A stretch of DNA of 64,000 nucleotides from Ruegeria atlantica (GCF_013032505.1 NZ_WQCG01000001.1:248001-312000), one strand, 5' to 3'; shown: positions 7,661 through 16,722, numbered from the stretch's first letter. Notes: generated from the letters alone by a model not told the origin. Numbers and translations are program-made.

Positions 7661-8667
7661 ACCGCTTTCCCTTTAAACAGTCCCGTGGGCTTGAACAGAA
7701 GCACGATCAGCAGGATGACAAAGCTGACCGCGAATTTGTAATCGGTGGACAGGAATTGCACCAACCCTGATGGCGCCAGACTTTCCGGCGCAACGTAAGT
7801 CAGCACTTTTTTCCAGGCATATGTGATGGTGACCTCGGAAAACGCGATGATGAAACCGCCCGCGATGGCCCCCAGGGGATTGCCCAACCCGCCGACAATG
7901 GCCGATGCGAATATTGGCAGCAGAAGTTGGAAGTAAACGAAAGGCTTAAAGCTCTTGTCTAAACCGTAGAGAACTCCAGCGGTTGTCGCCAGTGCCGCCA
8001 CGATAATCCACGTGATCATGACAACGCGCTCGGGGTTGATACCCGAGAGAAGCGCCAGATCCTCATTGTCGGAATAGGCCCGCATCGATTTGCCCGTGCG
8101 GGTTTTGTTGAGGAACCAGAACAGCAGCGCCACGGCGACAACAGCGACCACTAAGGTGATGCCTTGGGACGTCTTGATCGCTAGCCCCTCGCGCAATCCG
8201 GTCATTGCCTTGAAATCACGGGCCGAGACGATGAAGCGCGCACCGTCAGAGAACCTTTGATCATCCGGTCCGATGATAAAGCGAACAAGCCCGTTCATGA
8301 TGAACATGACGCCCATAGAAACGATCACAAGGATCACCGGTTTGGCCTTTTGTTCCCGGTAGAACCGATAGACCAGCCGGTCGGTTATCAGAACCAGAAC
8401 GATGCAGCCCAGGATCGCAAATGGGAGGGCCAACAGCGCGGTGGGTAGTGGACCGAAGCTCACTCCGGCGGCTTGCAGGCCCCAAGTTACAAGTACGGCA
8501 ATCATCGCGCCGAAGGCCATCGTATCGCCATGGGCAAAATTCGAAAACCGTAGGATTCCGTAGATGAGCGTGACACCCAGCGCCCCCAGAGCCAACTGGC
8601 TGCCGTAAGCAACCGCAGGCACGATCACAAAGTTCGAAAGCGCAACAAGCGCGTTTAGTAAGTCCAT
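7657..8667 (-). CDS. livH: Branched-chain amino acid ABC transporter permease LivH
   Basis: 336 residues from the ATG at 8667 (a TTG one codon upstream gives 337). Inner-membrane permease, with the conserved motif GVTLIYGILRFSNFAHGD near the N-terminus and GGLGNPLGAIAGGFIIAFSE in the C-terminal half. A purine-rich AGAAGAA precedes the ATG. It is separated from livF by more than 1 kb that holds two small secreted proteins and a mini-ORF resembling this gene's own first 17 residues (see 9829-9900). Its 5' leader of about 110 bases may hold its own promoter. Confidence 0.92.
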   Translation of the reverse strand: MDLLNALVALSNFVIVPAVAYGSQLALGALGVTLIYGILRFSNFAHGDTMAFGAMIAVLVTWGLQAAGVSFGPLPTALLALPFAILGCIVLVLITDRLVYRFYREQKAKPVILVIVSMGVMFIMNGLVRFIIGPDDQRFSDGARFIVSARDFKAMTGLREGLAIKTSQGITLVVAVVAVALLFWFLNKTRTGKSMRAYSDNEDLALLSGINPERVVMITWIIVAALATTAGVLYGLDKSFKPFVYFQLLLPIFASAIVGGLGNPLGAIAGGFIIAFSEVTITYAWKKVLTYVAPESLAPSGLVQFLSTDYKFAVSFVILLIVLLFKPTGLFKGKAV

Positions 8668-8783
8668 CAATTCTTCTCACTGTCCGGGTGCGGCTTTATG
8701 GCACGACGTTTATGACAGACACAACAATTTGCGCCCCCTTTTTTGGTCTGAAAGGGCCGGAATGTGAGAGAGTTATCGCTTTG

Positions 8784-9137
8784 TCAGCCTACAGGGTCTT
8801 CGCAAATGCCACGGTCGTTTGCACTGTGCTCCCCCTTGATGGTCATATCATAGTTTAGGTCGTCGAAATCGACGACAAAAGTGACCACGTCCTTGTCCAT
8901 GATGTGGAGAAACGTCAGCGAGTTAACACCCGATAGAATCTTGGCCTCACCCCGAATTGTGTCCGTTACGATGAAGCCAGTGTCGGTGGCACCCGAACGG
9001 GCCAGAGTAACGCTGCCACCATCGGTGTCGGAGACGCAGGTCACGACAAAATCAGCGCCGTCTAGCGGTCCGGAACTAGCAGCCAAACCAAATGAGGGGG
9101 CGAGAATGGCGAGTGTCAGTGCAGTCAGATTTTTCAT
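8784..9137 (-). CDS. Small secreted protein, paralog A (unknown family)
   Basis: 117 residues. Residues 1-19 are a Sec signal peptide (cleavage near GLAAS). The mature part has VVTCVSDTDGGSVTL at its start and DRGICEDPVG at its end, with one Cys in each, probably disulfide-linked. The core GEAKILSGVNSLTFLHIMDK is followed by VVTFVVDFDDLNYDMTIKG. The neighbouring gene at 9361-9684 has the same arrangement. No known domain was recognised. It sits inside the LIV operon, downstream of livF and upstream of livH, on the same strand. An AAGGGA ribosome-binding sequence precedes the ATG. Confidence 0.75.
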   Translation of the reverse strand: MKNLTALTLAILAPSFGLAASSGPLDGADFVVTCVSDTDGGSVTLARSGATDTGFIVTDTIRGEAKILSGVNSLTFLHIMDKDVVTFVVDFDDLNYDMTIKGEHSANDRGICEDPVG

Positions 9138-9257
9138 GGTGTCCCTTGGTGGTTCGCTCCGCTTTCCATATTGGGGATTCTGCTGGAATGCGGGTGGTTG
9201 AGAGTGACGAGCGAGCGGTTATCTGTGTCGCCCTCATCTGACCTAGACAATATCATG

Positions 9258-9297
9258 CAAAAAAAAAGAGGATGTGAGCATGTGCTCACATCCTCTT
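9258..9297 (-). terminator. Strong terminator after paralog B
   Basis: A perfect 15-bp inverted repeat AAGAGGATGTGAGCA (9266-9280) / TGCTCACATCCTCTT (9283-9297) with a 2-base centre, followed on the minus strand by nine T. It lies about 64 bases beyond the stop of the 9361-9684 gene. A second weaker stem (AGCCCCGA/TCGGGGTT, about 9324-9347) lies between. Transcription from the upstream LIV genes would probably stop here, so livH and livM may need their own promoter. Confidence 0.8.
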
Positions 9298-9360
9298 GAT
9301 ATTTCTTGAGATATTAATCTCGATAGCCCCGATTTGTTTCGGGGTTCTATGCGAGAGCAC

Positions 9361-9684
9361 TTAGACTTCTTTACATGTCCCGTGATCGGTACCGGCATGC
9401 GGGCCTTTGACTGAAAGATCATAAGACATGTCGTCATAATGGACGACAAAGGTCATGACATCCGCGCCTTCGATATAGACAAACGTCATGTTGCCAACGC
9501 CTTTGAGCACCATGGCATCTCCGGAAATGTTCGCAGTTTCGATGTTGCCCTTGTCTCCTTCCGGTGCCCTATTGAGGCGCACTTCGCTGCCGTCGCGGTC
9601 TGAGACGCAGACAAAGTGGCGCTCTTCCGCAGTTGCAGCGGTTGCGCACAGGGTGGCGACGGCCACACACATCCATTTTTTCAT
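9361..9684 (-). CDS. Small secreted protein, paralog B (unknown family)
   Basis: 107 residues. A signal peptide covers about residues 1-19 (MKKWMCVAVATLCATAATAE). The mature part HFVCVSDRDGSEVRL ... GDAMVLKGVGNMTFVYIEGAD ... VMTFVVHYDDMSYDLSVKG ... DHGTCKEV matches paralog A (8784-9137) along its whole length, including the two Cys at the ends and the DD..YD..(I/V)KG..H...(D)..G.C pattern. The two therefore arose by duplication. No function is recognised. A strong terminator follows. Confidence 0.78.
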   Translation of the reverse strand: MKKWMCVAVATLCATAATAEERHFVCVSDRDGSEVRLNRAPEGDKGNIETANISGDAMVLKGVGNMTFVYIEGADVMTFVVHYDDMSYDLSVKGPHAGTDHGTCKEV

Positions 9685-9828
9685 TTATGGGTCCTGAATA
9701 GAGTTTTTCATTCAGAAGGTTCGCTTGATTTCACGGAGCTAACTTTGGTTGACCGGGAAACCGTTTCCTTCACAAAGCCCGGCGCTAAACGCACAATGTG
9801 ACCGGATTGCAGCCGAGGCGTGGAAATC

Positions 9829-9900
9829 TTAGGATGGTAGGAGAATTTCGGGAACAAGGATGACATTGGAGAGCGCCATAATGGCATTGAGGAACTCCAT
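9829..9900 (-). other. 23-codon ORF resembling the LivH N-terminus (remnant or leader peptide)
   Basis: Minus strand, ATG at 9900, TAA at 9831-9829, with GGAG five bases upstream. The first residues MEFLNAIMALSNVILVP align without gaps to the first residues of LivH at 8667 (MDLLNALVALSNFVIVP). The two DNA stretches differ mostly at third codon positions, so the similarity is at protein level and old. It begins 34 bases after the livF stop, exactly where livH would be expected in an uninterrupted operon. It may be the remains of a duplicated or displaced livH, or a conserved short leader. Beyond about residue 17 the similarity ends. Confidence 0.55.
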
Positions 9901-9934
9901 TTAAACTCCAGTCCGCATTGCCACGGCCTTCAAC

Positions 9935-10765
9935 TCACCCACCCAAGAAACTCTTCCGAACCTCCGGATCAGCCAACAGTTCCTTGCCCGTACCGGTATA
10001 GGCATTGCGCCCCTGAACAAGCACATATCCCTTGTCGGCGATCTCCAGCGCTTGGCGGGCGTTTTGTTCGACCATCAAGATCGGCAGGCCGGTGCGAGAC
10101 ACTTCGATGATCCGGTCAAATAGCTCGTCCATCACGATGGGCGAGACACCGGCAGTTGGTTCGTCCAGCATCAGAACCTTGGGTTGCGTCATCAGCGCGC
10201 GGCCAACGGCGACCTGCTGACGCTGACCGCCCGACAGCTCTCCGGCCGGCTGGTTGCGTTTGTCGCGTAGGATAGGGAAGAGGTCATAGACCTGTTCCAT
10301 CGTCTGGCTGATGTCGTCGCGTCGAATGAAGGCACCCATCTCAAGGTTTTCTTCGACTGTCATTGACGTGAAGATGTTCGAGGTCTGGGGCACAAAACCC
10401 ATACCGCGGATTACGCGGTCCTGCGGGGTGAGGTTGGTGATATCCTCTCCATCCAGCCGCACCGCGCCGGAACGGACATCCAGCATACCAAAGACAGCTT
10501 TCATCGCTGTTGATTTACCAGCGCCATTGGGGCCAACGATGACTGCAATCTCACCCTTGTCGACGGCGATGGTGCAATCGTGCAGGATGTCCGGCCCTTT
10601 GCCGTAACCGCCAGTCATGGCGTCGCCGATCAGAAAGGGGCCGCCCTCTACCTTATGCGTTTCGCCGCTTTTTGTATGCGCAGGCGTCATGGTGCCAACC
10701 CCGTGGGTATTGGTGATTGAGGCATCCTTGTTGCCCTTGTCATCCTGATAGGGATTGTCGCTCAT
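9935..10765 (-). CDS. livF: Branched-chain amino acid ABC transporter ATP-binding protein LivF
   Basis: 276 residues; LivF is usually about 235, the extra length being a hydrophilic N-terminal extension (residues 1-40, MSDNPYQDDKGNKDASITNT and on). Walker A GPNGAGKST, signature LSGGQRQQVAVGRAL, Walker B VLMLDEPTAGVSP and the switch His region VEQNARQAL are all present. It powers transport with LivG. Its start overlaps the livG stop by 4 bases. An internal start before FLIGDAMTGGYGKGPDI would give a more usual length, but no better ribosome-binding site was found there. Confidence 0.92.
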   Translation of the reverse strand: MSDNPYQDDKGNKDASITNTHGVGTMTPAHTKSGETHKVEGGPFLIGDAMTGGYGKGPDILHDCTIAVDKGEIAVIVGPNGAGKSTAMKAVFGMLDVRSGAVRLDGEDITNLTPQDRVIRGMGFVPQTSNIFTSMTVEENLEMGAFIRRDDISQTMEQVYDLFPILRDKRNQPAGELSGGQRQQVAVGRALMTQPKVLMLDEPTAGVSPIVMDELFDRIIEVSRTGLPILMVEQNARQALEIADKGYVLVQGRNAYTGTGKELLADPEVRKSFLGG

Positions 10766-11550
10766 GCTCCGGCCTCCAGCTTGTCTTTGTTCTTCAGGCC
10801 GGTGCCCAGGTAGGCTTCGATCACGTGCTCATTCGCCTTGATCTCGTCCAGAGTACCTTCGGCCAGAACTTTGCCCTCGGCCATACAGATGACCGGGTCG
10901 CAGATCTTGCCAATGAAATCCATGTCGTGCTCGATGACGACGAAAGTGTAACCGCGTTCTTTATTGAGGCGCAGAATCGTGTCGGCGATGGTCATCAGCA
11001 AGGTGCGGTTCACACCTGCACCGACCTCATCCAGAAACACGATCTTGGCATCGACCATCATGGTGCGGCCAAGTTCCAGCAGTTTCTTCTGACCGCCCGA
11101 AACCTGACCCGCCTTGTGGTCGGCCAGGTGTTCGATGGTCAGGAATTCCAACACCTCATCAGCCTTGGCTTTCAGCGCGCGCTCTTCGTCTGCGATGCGT
11201 TTGCGCCCGAACCAAGTGTTCCACAGCGATTCCCCGGACTGTGCGCCGGGCACCATCATCAGGTTCTCCCGGCATGACATCGAAGAGAATTCGTGCGCGA
11301 TTTGAAATGTCCGCAGGAGACCCTTGTGGAACAGGTCATGCGGGGGCAGGCCGGTGATCTCTTCGCCGTCCATGAAGACTTTGCCGCTGGTTGGCGGCAG
11401 GACGCCCGCGATCACGTTGAACAGAGTGGTTTTTCCCGCTCCGTTTGGCCCGATCAGACCCGTGATCGAACCTTTTTGGATTTCCAGCGACGCCCCATCC
11501 ACCGCGTGAAACCCGCCGAAATGCTTGTGCACGTCTTCGACGACGATCAT
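10762..11550 (-). CDS. livG: Branched-chain amino acid ABC transporter ATP-binding protein LivG
   Basis: 262 residues from ATG 11550 (MIVVEDVHKHFGG), preceded by AGGGG; a longer frame to 11598 adds a non-conserved, basic 16 residues. Walker A GPNGAGKTT, signature SGGQKKLLELGRTM, Walker B IVFLDEVGAGV and switch region VIEHDMDFI are intact. Note the Walker B continues as DEVGAGVNRTL where most LivG have DEPAAGL. It lies between the binding-protein gene and livF. Confidence 0.9.
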   Translation of the reverse strand: MIVVEDVHKHFGGFHAVDGASLEIQKGSITGLIGPNGAGKTTLFNVIAGVLPPTSGKVFMDGEEITGLPPHDLFHKGLLRTFQIAHEFSSMSCRENLMMVPGAQSGESLWNTWFGRKRIADEERALKAKADEVLEFLTIEHLADHKAGQVSGGQKKLLELGRTMMVDAKIVFLDEVGAGVNRTLLMTIADTILRLNKERGYTFVVIEHDMDFIGKICDPVICMAEGKVLAEGTLDEIKANEHVIEAYLGTGLKNKDKLEAGA

Positions 11551-11620
11551 CTTTTCCCCTAGCCACCCTTGTCGGTGTTTCTGCTTCCCCATCCCCAAAA
11601 GGTGAGGTGCGGTCTTTTTT

Positions 11621-11653
11621 CATTGAAACAGCCCGGACACAAGGCCCGGGCTG
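11621..11653 (-). terminator. Hairpin/terminator between the LIV binding protein gene and livG
   Basis: On the minus strand CAGCCCGG (11653-11646) pairs with CCGGGCTG (11636-11629), followed by TTTCAATGAAAAAAG. It lies 28 bases after the binding-protein stop. Such a partial terminator commonly keeps the binding protein more abundant than the ATPase and permease genes. Confidence 0.6.
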
Positions 11654-11680
11654 CTTGATTTTATGGCGTTTTGCGCCGGA

Positions 11681-12862
11681 TCAACGGAAGTTAACGGTCT
11701 TGTTTTCGCCGTCAGTTACTTCGATCTCGCGATACGAACCCGCGCTTTCACCGGGGCCGATCAGCTCAACGCCCGACGCGCCGACGTAATCGATGTCCTG
11801 ACCTGCGGCCAGCAGTTCCAGACCTTTGGCCAGTTCACCCGGATAGATTTTCTCACCCGGTTCGTTGGCGACGTCCATGATCTTGGCGCCATACTCGGCC
11901 GGGTTGGTCGAACCTGCGGCCTGCATGGCCAGCATGAACAGAGCCGCCGCGTCATAGGATTCAGGCGAGTAGGGCGATGAGCCGTCAAAGCCTGCAGCCT
12001 CGGCCATGGCAAAGTACTTTTCAGCACCTTCACCGCCGGACCCGGCGATCTGACCGAACGAGCCGTTCAGATCAGGGCCAACATTCGAGGGCAGCGAGTC
12101 ACCGATCATGCCGCCCGGCAGACCGAACGTATCGAATGCGCCGCTATCCAGCGAGGACTGGATGATGCCCAGACCACCCTGATCCAGGTAACCTGCGACA
12201 ACCAGTATATCGCCACCCGCCGATGCCAGCGCACCAACTTCAGCCGAATAGTCAGCCTTGCCGTCTTCGTGCGCGGCAACGATGGTCACTTCACCACCGG
12301 CTGCTTCGAACGAGGATTGGATCGCGTCTGCCAGACCCTTGCCGTAATCGTTGTTGGTGTAGGTCAGGGCGATTGAGTTGATGCCGCGATCCTTCAGGAT
12401 GTCGGCCATCACTTCACCTTCACGCGCATCCGACGGAGCGGTGCGGAAGAACAGGCCGTTGTCTTCCATGGTCGACAGACCGGGCGATGTCGCCGACGGC
12501 GAGATCATGACCATGCCGTTTGGAATCGCAACGTTCTGCAGGATCGCGCCAGTCACGCCCGAGCAGTCGCCGCCGATGATGCCAGCAACGCCGTCCGCGA
12601 TCATGCGTTCGCCGTTCGAGGTTGCCAGACCGTTGTCGATGCAGCCGGTGTCCGCGCGCGATGCGGTGACGGCGGAACCGTCCAGCAGTTTGCCGGACTC
12701 GGTTACTTCGGCCATCGCCAGTTCGGCACCCGAACCCATGGCAGGTGCCAAAGATTCAATCGGACCGGTGAACCCAAACAGAACGCCCAGAGTGACGTCT
12801 TCGGCCAGTGCGGGGCCAGCCAGAAGGGCGGATGCTGCAGTTGCTGTAAGCAGCTTTTTCAT
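11681..12862 (-). CDS. LIV-type ABC transporter substrate-binding protein
   Basis: 393 residues from ATG 12862 (MKKLLTATAASALLAGPALA signal peptide, cleavage near residue 20), with AGGGAG upstream; the longer frame to 12913 adds residues in front of the signal peptide and is unlikely. Peripla_BP_6 fold: TLGVLFGFTGPIESLAPAMG, the GVAGIIGGDCSGVTGA and the late SPYSPESYDAAALFMLAM segments are typical. Binds the substrate in the periplasm for LivH/LivM. First gene of the operon, divergent from the sugar dehydrogenase. True ligand cannot be read from the sequence. Confidence 0.92.
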   Translation of the reverse strand: MKKLLTATAASALLAGPALAEDVTLGVLFGFTGPIESLAPAMGSGAELAMAEVTESGKLLDGSAVTASRADTGCIDNGLATSNGERMIADGVAGIIGGDCSGVTGAILQNVAIPNGMVMISPSATSPGLSTMEDNGLFFRTAPSDAREGEVMADILKDRGINSIALTYTNNDYGKGLADAIQSSFEAAGGEVTIVAAHEDGKADYSAEVGALASAGGDILVVAGYLDQGGLGIIQSSLDSGAFDTFGLPGGMIGDSLPSNVGPDLNGSFGQIAGSGGEGAEKYFAMAEAAGFDGSSPYSPESYDAAALFMLAMQAAGSTNPAEYGAKIMDVANEPGEKIYPGELAKGLELLAAGQDIDYVGASGVELIGPGESAGSYREIEVTDGENKTVNFR

Positions 12863-13015
12863 ATGGTTACTCCCTAATTGGAACGTTTTCGTTCTGCGCA
12901 CGACCCTAGGCAAGCTGTCTGGAAAAGAAAAGTCCTAACGCAAATGTGTTTTTGCCAGGAATAAACCTATTTGTTTTGATGAACTTGTCTCGGTTTTCCA
13001 AAGGTGGAGATTCTC

Positions 13016-14110
13016 ATGTTTAGGGCATTCGCGATTCTGGTCCTGTCGGTTTTTGCTGGGCCCGCCAGCGCCGATACCCTGCAGACTTCAGCCGGGAACG
13101 TACAAGTCACGCCCGTGGTCACGGGGCTGGATGCGCCTTGGGCGATCGGTCTTGTGCCCGGCGGAAGTATTTTAGTCACGGAACGTGACGGAGAGCTTTT
13201 GTTCGTCTCGGAAGGCAAGGCAAAACGTGTTGCCGGTGTTCCCAAGGTGTCAGCAAACGGGCAGGGCGGGTTACTGGATATCACCGTGGCCCGGGATTTT
13301 GCGCAGACCCGAGAAGTGTTTCTGACCTTCTCCAAACCCCAAAGCAGCGGTGCCGGAACTGCAGTTGCTGTGGCTCGCCTGTCTGAAAACGGGAGCCGGT
13401 TAGACAATGTGCGGGTCATCTTCGAAGCGGTTCCCGGAGGTTCCACCGGTCGGCATTTCGGTTCCCGTGTGGTCGAGGCGCAGGACGGAACGCTGTTTGT
13501 AACGATAGGTGATCGTGGCGACCGTCCAACGGCGCAGGACCGGTCAAACCATATGGGAACTGTCATTCGCATCAATCGCGATGGCACCGTGCCCGCCGAT
13601 AACCCATTTGTCGGGCAAGACGGAATTCGGCCTGAGATCTGGTCATTTGGCCATCGGAACCCACAAGGCGCGGGATTGGACCTGAGCGGGCGACTGTGGA
13701 TATCGGAACATGGTGCGCAGGGCGGGGATGAGGTGAACCTGATCCGTCCGGGGCGCAATTATGGCTGGCCGGTGATTTCCTATGGCGTCCATTATTCGGG
13801 CCAAAAGATCGGTGAGGGAACATCGAAACCCGGTATGGAACAGCCAGAACACTACTGGGACCCGTCCATCGCGCCTTCGGGCTTGTTGGTCTATTCCGGC
13901 AAGCTGTGGCCGGAGTGGCGAGGCGATATCTTCGTTGGGTCACTTAAATTCGACTACATCTCACGCCTTGAAGGATCACCGCTGCGCGAGGTCGAGCAGA
14001 TAAAGGGTCCTGAAACCGAACGTGTGCGCGACATAGTCGAAGCCGACGACGGGTCGATCTGGTTCATCTCTGTGGGACAGGGGGCCATCTATCGAATGAC
14101 CCCCGGATAG
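13016..14110 (+). CDS. PQQ-dependent aldose sugar dehydrogenase-type protein (GSDH family)
   Basis: 364 residues from ATG 13016, which has AAGGTGGAG seven bases upstream; a GTG at 13004 overlaps that site. Signal peptide of about 18 residues (ends PASA). The six-bladed beta-propeller of soluble glucose/sorbosone dehydrogenases follows: GLDAPWAIGLVPGGSILVTERDGEL, GGLLDITVARDF, GRHFGSRVVEAQDGTLFVTIGDRGDR, FGHRNPQGAGLD, WISEHGAQGGDEVNLIRPGRNYGWP. It oxidises sugars in the periplasm using PQQ. It is similar to E. coli YliI. It ends 7 bases before the convergent GlxA-type regulator. Confidence 0.87.
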   Translation: MFRAFAILVLSVFAGPASADTLQTSAGNVQVTPVVTGLDAPWAIGLVPGGSILVTERDGELLFVSEGKAKRVAGVPKVSANGQGGLLDITVARDFAQTREVFLTFSKPQSSGAGTAVAVARLSENGSRLDNVRVIFEAVPGGSTGRHFGSRVVEAQDGTLFVTIGDRGDRPTAQDRSNHMGTVIRINRDGTVPADNPFVGQDGIRPEIWSFGHRNPQGAGLDLSGRLWISEHGAQGGDEVNLIRPGRNYGWPVISYGVHYSGQKIGEGTSKPGMEQPEHYWDPSIAPSGLLVYSGKLWPEWRGDIFVGSLKFDYISRLEGSPLREVEQIKGPETERVRDIVEADDGSIWFISVGQGAIYRMTPG

Positions 14111-14117
14111 GCGCAGA

Positions 14118-15122
14118 TCAGACGGAAAGCCGACCGCTTTGTGCACCACGCTCGCGATAGGGCGTGGTGTTGTAGTGCGCACGGTAGCATTTTGAGAAAT
14201 GGCTGGGTGAGGCAAACCCGCAAGCCAAAGCCACGTTGATCACACTCATATCCGTCTGCATCAACAAGTTGCGTGCTTTGTGTAGGCGCAACTCCATGTA
14301 GTAGCGTTTGGGTGAGCGGCTAAGATAGCGGCGGAAAAGGCGTTCCAACTGTCGTGTGGACATGCCCACGTCTTTTGCAAGAATCGAAGGCGAAATCGGC
14401 TCCTCGATATTCTTTTCCATCATCAGGATGACCTGGCTCAGCTTGGGGTGGCGCACGCCGATCCGGGTCGGGGTCGACAGGCGCTGGGTGTCCTGATCGG
14501 TGCGGATCGAAGAATAGATCATCTGATCCGCCACGGCATTCGCCAGATCTTCACCATAGTCGTCTGCGATGATTTTAAGCATCAAGTCGATCGAGGACGT
14601 GCCGCCCGCGGTTGTCATCCTGTTTCCGTCGATCTGAAACACGGATTTGGTAAGCTCGACCTCGTCGAATTCTTCAATGAAACTGTCCGAATTCTCCCAG
14701 TGGATCGTTGCGCGCTTGCCGTCCAACAATCCGGCTTTGGCCAACGTATAGGCTGCCGTGCACAGACCACCGATCCGAAGGCCGCGCCGAGCCTCGCGGC
14801 GGACCCAGTTCAGTACCTTTTTGGTCGTCGCTAGTTGAACGTCAACGCCACCGCAGATCAGAACCACATCATCTCGCTGCAACTCGTTCAGGTCGGAATC
14901 CAGCTTGAACGTAGTACCAGCTGAACAACTGACCGTGTCGCCGCCTTCACCGGCCAGTGTCCAGGAATAAAGCTCCCTGTCGCCCATGCGATTGGCGATC
15001 CGCAGGCTGTCCAGCGCCGAGGCAAAGGACAACAGAGAAAACTTGTCCAACAGGACAAATACAAAATGGCGAGGATTGGCCTCAGCGCCTTCCACTGTGA
15101 CAACTTGGCGTTGCTCTTGCAT
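14118..15122 (-). CDS. GlxA-family transcriptional regulator (DJ-1/PfpI + AraC)
   Basis: 334 residues from ATG 15122, with AAGGA upstream. The N-terminal DJ-1/PfpI-like domain (about 15-185, HFVFVLLDKFSLLSFASALDSLRIANR) senses a ligand. The C-terminal AraC-type double helix-turn-helix (about 230-330) includes ISPSILAKDVGMSTRQLERLFRRYLSRSPKRYYMELRLHKARNLL and VALACGFASPSHFSKCYRAHYNTTP. GlxA-type members include regulators of glycine betaine/carnitine catabolism (GbdR, CdhR). The ligand here is not identified. Divergent from the DAHP synthase gene, with 169 bases between. Confidence 0.9.
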   Translation of the reverse strand: MQEQRQVVTVEGAEANPRHFVFVLLDKFSLLSFASALDSLRIANRMGDRELYSWTLAGEGGDTVSCSAGTTFKLDSDLNELQRDDVVLICGGVDVQLATTKKVLNWVRREARRGLRIGGLCTAAYTLAKAGLLDGKRATIHWENSDSFIEEFDEVELTKSVFQIDGNRMTTAGGTSSIDLMLKIIADDYGEDLANAVADQMIYSSIRTDQDTQRLSTPTRIGVRHPKLSQVILMMEKNIEEPISPSILAKDVGMSTRQLERLFRRYLSRSPKRYYMELRLHKARNLLMQTDMSVINVALACGFASPSHFSKCYRAHYNTTPYRERGAQSGRLSV

Positions 15123-15291
15123 GGCTTGGTGTCCTTGATTCGGCGCCGTGTTACGTGGCGTCCGGCGTCGTTGTTGCCAGCCACCATGATCAAAGCTTGT
15201 TTCCCCCGTCAAGAGGCGCAAATCGTATATGGTCACTCTTCAATGCATTTTGTATAGAGACGACCTGACTACTTCAGCGGAGATCAAAGCT

Positions 15292-16662
15292 ATGACCGAA
15301 TGGCAAAAAACGAACTGGCGCAACAAGCCCCGGGTTCAGATGCCAGACTATACCGACGCGGCCGCGCTGGCCAAAGTCGAGGCTCAGCTTTCTCAGTATC
15401 CCCCGCTGGTCTTTGCTGGCGAGGCACGGCGCCTGAAACAACATCTGGGTGCCGCCGGTCGCGGCGAGGCTTTCCTGTTGCAGGGCGGGGATTGTGCTGA
15501 GAGCTTTGAGCAATTCAGTGCGGATGCAATTCGCGACACTTTCAAGGTGATGCTGCAGATGGCAATGGTGCTGACCTATGGCGCCAAGGTGCCTGTGGTC
15601 AAAGTGGGCCGCATGGCGGGTCAGTTTGCCAAGCCGCGCAGTGCGCCGACCGAGGTTCTGGACGGTGTTGAGCTGCCCAGCTACCGCGGTGACATTATCA
15701 ATGAACTGGCCTTCACGCCCGAAGCACGCATCCCGAATCCAAGCAAGATGCTGCAGGCTTACACGCAGGCTGCCGCGACTCTGAATCTGCTGCGCGCCTT
15801 TTCGACGGGCGGTTTCGCGGATATGAGTCACGTGCATTCCTGGACCTTGGGCTTCGCCGATGGGCAGGATGTTCAGAAGTATTCTGAAATTGCTGATCGC
15901 ATTCAGGACTCCATTGATTTCATGGGGGCCGCTGGCATCACCGCGGATACCACGCATGAATTCTCATCGGTCGAGTTCTATACCAGCCATGAAGGCCTGC
16001 TGCTGGAATATGAAGAGGCGCTGACCCGTCTTGATTCGACATCCGGGAATTGGCTTGCAGGATCCGGTCACATGATCTGGATCGGCGACCGTACACGTCA
16101 GCCAGATGGTGCACATGTGGAATTCTGCAGCGGTGTCTTGAACCCGATTGGTCTGAAGTGTGGCCCGACCACAACCGCTGAGGACCTCAAGGTTCTGATG
16201 GCCAAGCTGAACCCGGAGAACGAAGAAGGTCGTCTGACCCTGATTGCCCGTTTCGGTGCCGGCAAAGCAGGCGAACACCTGCCGCGTTTGATCAAAGCCG
16301 TGAAGGAAGAGGGTGCCAAAGTCACTTGGGTCTGCGATCCGATGCACGGCAACACGATCAAGTCGGCAACCGGGTACAAGACCCGTCCGTTCGACTCTGT
16401 CCTGCGCGAAGTTCGCGACTTCTTTGGCGTCCATCAAGCCGAAGGCACTATCCCCGGTGGTGTGCATTTCGAAATGACTGGTTTGGACGTTACCGAATGT
16501 ACGGGTGGCGTGCGGGCTGTGACCGAAGAAGACTTGTCTGATCGCTACCACACCGCATGCGATCCGCGCTTGAACGCATCGCAGTCGCTGGAACTGGCCT
16601 TCTTGGTGGCCGAAGAGCTGACAAACCTGCGTCGCAATGGCAGCAAGCGAGCGGCCAGCTAA
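15292..16662 (+). CDS. 3-deoxy-7-phosphoheptulonate synthase, class II (DAHP synthase)
   Basis: 456 residues from ATG 15292 (GGAG upstream), the length of class II (plant/AroA-II) enzymes. It joins phosphoenolpyruvate and erythrose-4-phosphate, first step of the shikimate pathway. Visible motifs: [122 protein letters not shown]. No chorismate mutase fusion. Strong terminator follows. A TATAGA box near 15252 may be its -10. Confidence 0.95.
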   Translation: MTEWQKTNWRNKPRVQMPDYTDAAALAKVEAQLSQYPPLVFAGEARRLKQHLGAAGRGEAFLLQGGDCAESFEQFSADAIRDTFKVMLQMAMVLTYGAKVPVVKVGRMAGQFAKPRSAPTEVLDGVELPSYRGDIINELAFTPEARIPNPSKMLQAYTQAAATLNLLRAFSTGGFADMSHVHSWTLGFADGQDVQKYSEIADRIQDSIDFMGAAGITADTTHEFSSVEFYTSHEGLLLEYEEALTRLDSTSGNWLAGSGHMIWIGDRTRQPDGAHVEFCSGVLNPIGLKCGPTTTAEDLKVLMAKLNPENEEGRLTLIARFGAGKAGEHLPRLIKAVKEEGAKVTWVCDPMHGNTIKSATGYKTRPFDSVLREVRDFFGVHQAEGTIPGGVHFEMTGLDVTECTGGVRAVTEEDLSDRYHTACDPRLNASQSLELAFLVAEELTNLRRNGSKRAAS

Positions 16663-16682
16663 GAGTCGCTTCAGAAGAACGC

Positions 16683-16714
16683 AAAGGCGGGCTGAAATGG
16701 CCCGCCTTTTTTTC
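16683..16714 (+). terminator. Terminator after DAHP synthase
   Basis: Stem AAAGGCGGGC (16683-16692) / GCCCGCCTTT (from 16700), loop TGAAATG, then a run of seven or more T. It lies 20 bases after the stop codon, between convergent genes. Confidence 0.85.
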
Positions 16715-16722
16715 TTGTCGGT

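Noticed and set aside
15123..15291. Riboswitch or attenuator before DAHP synthase
   Set aside because: No Trp/Phe/Tyr-rich leader peptide or recognisable aptamer in the 169-base gap.
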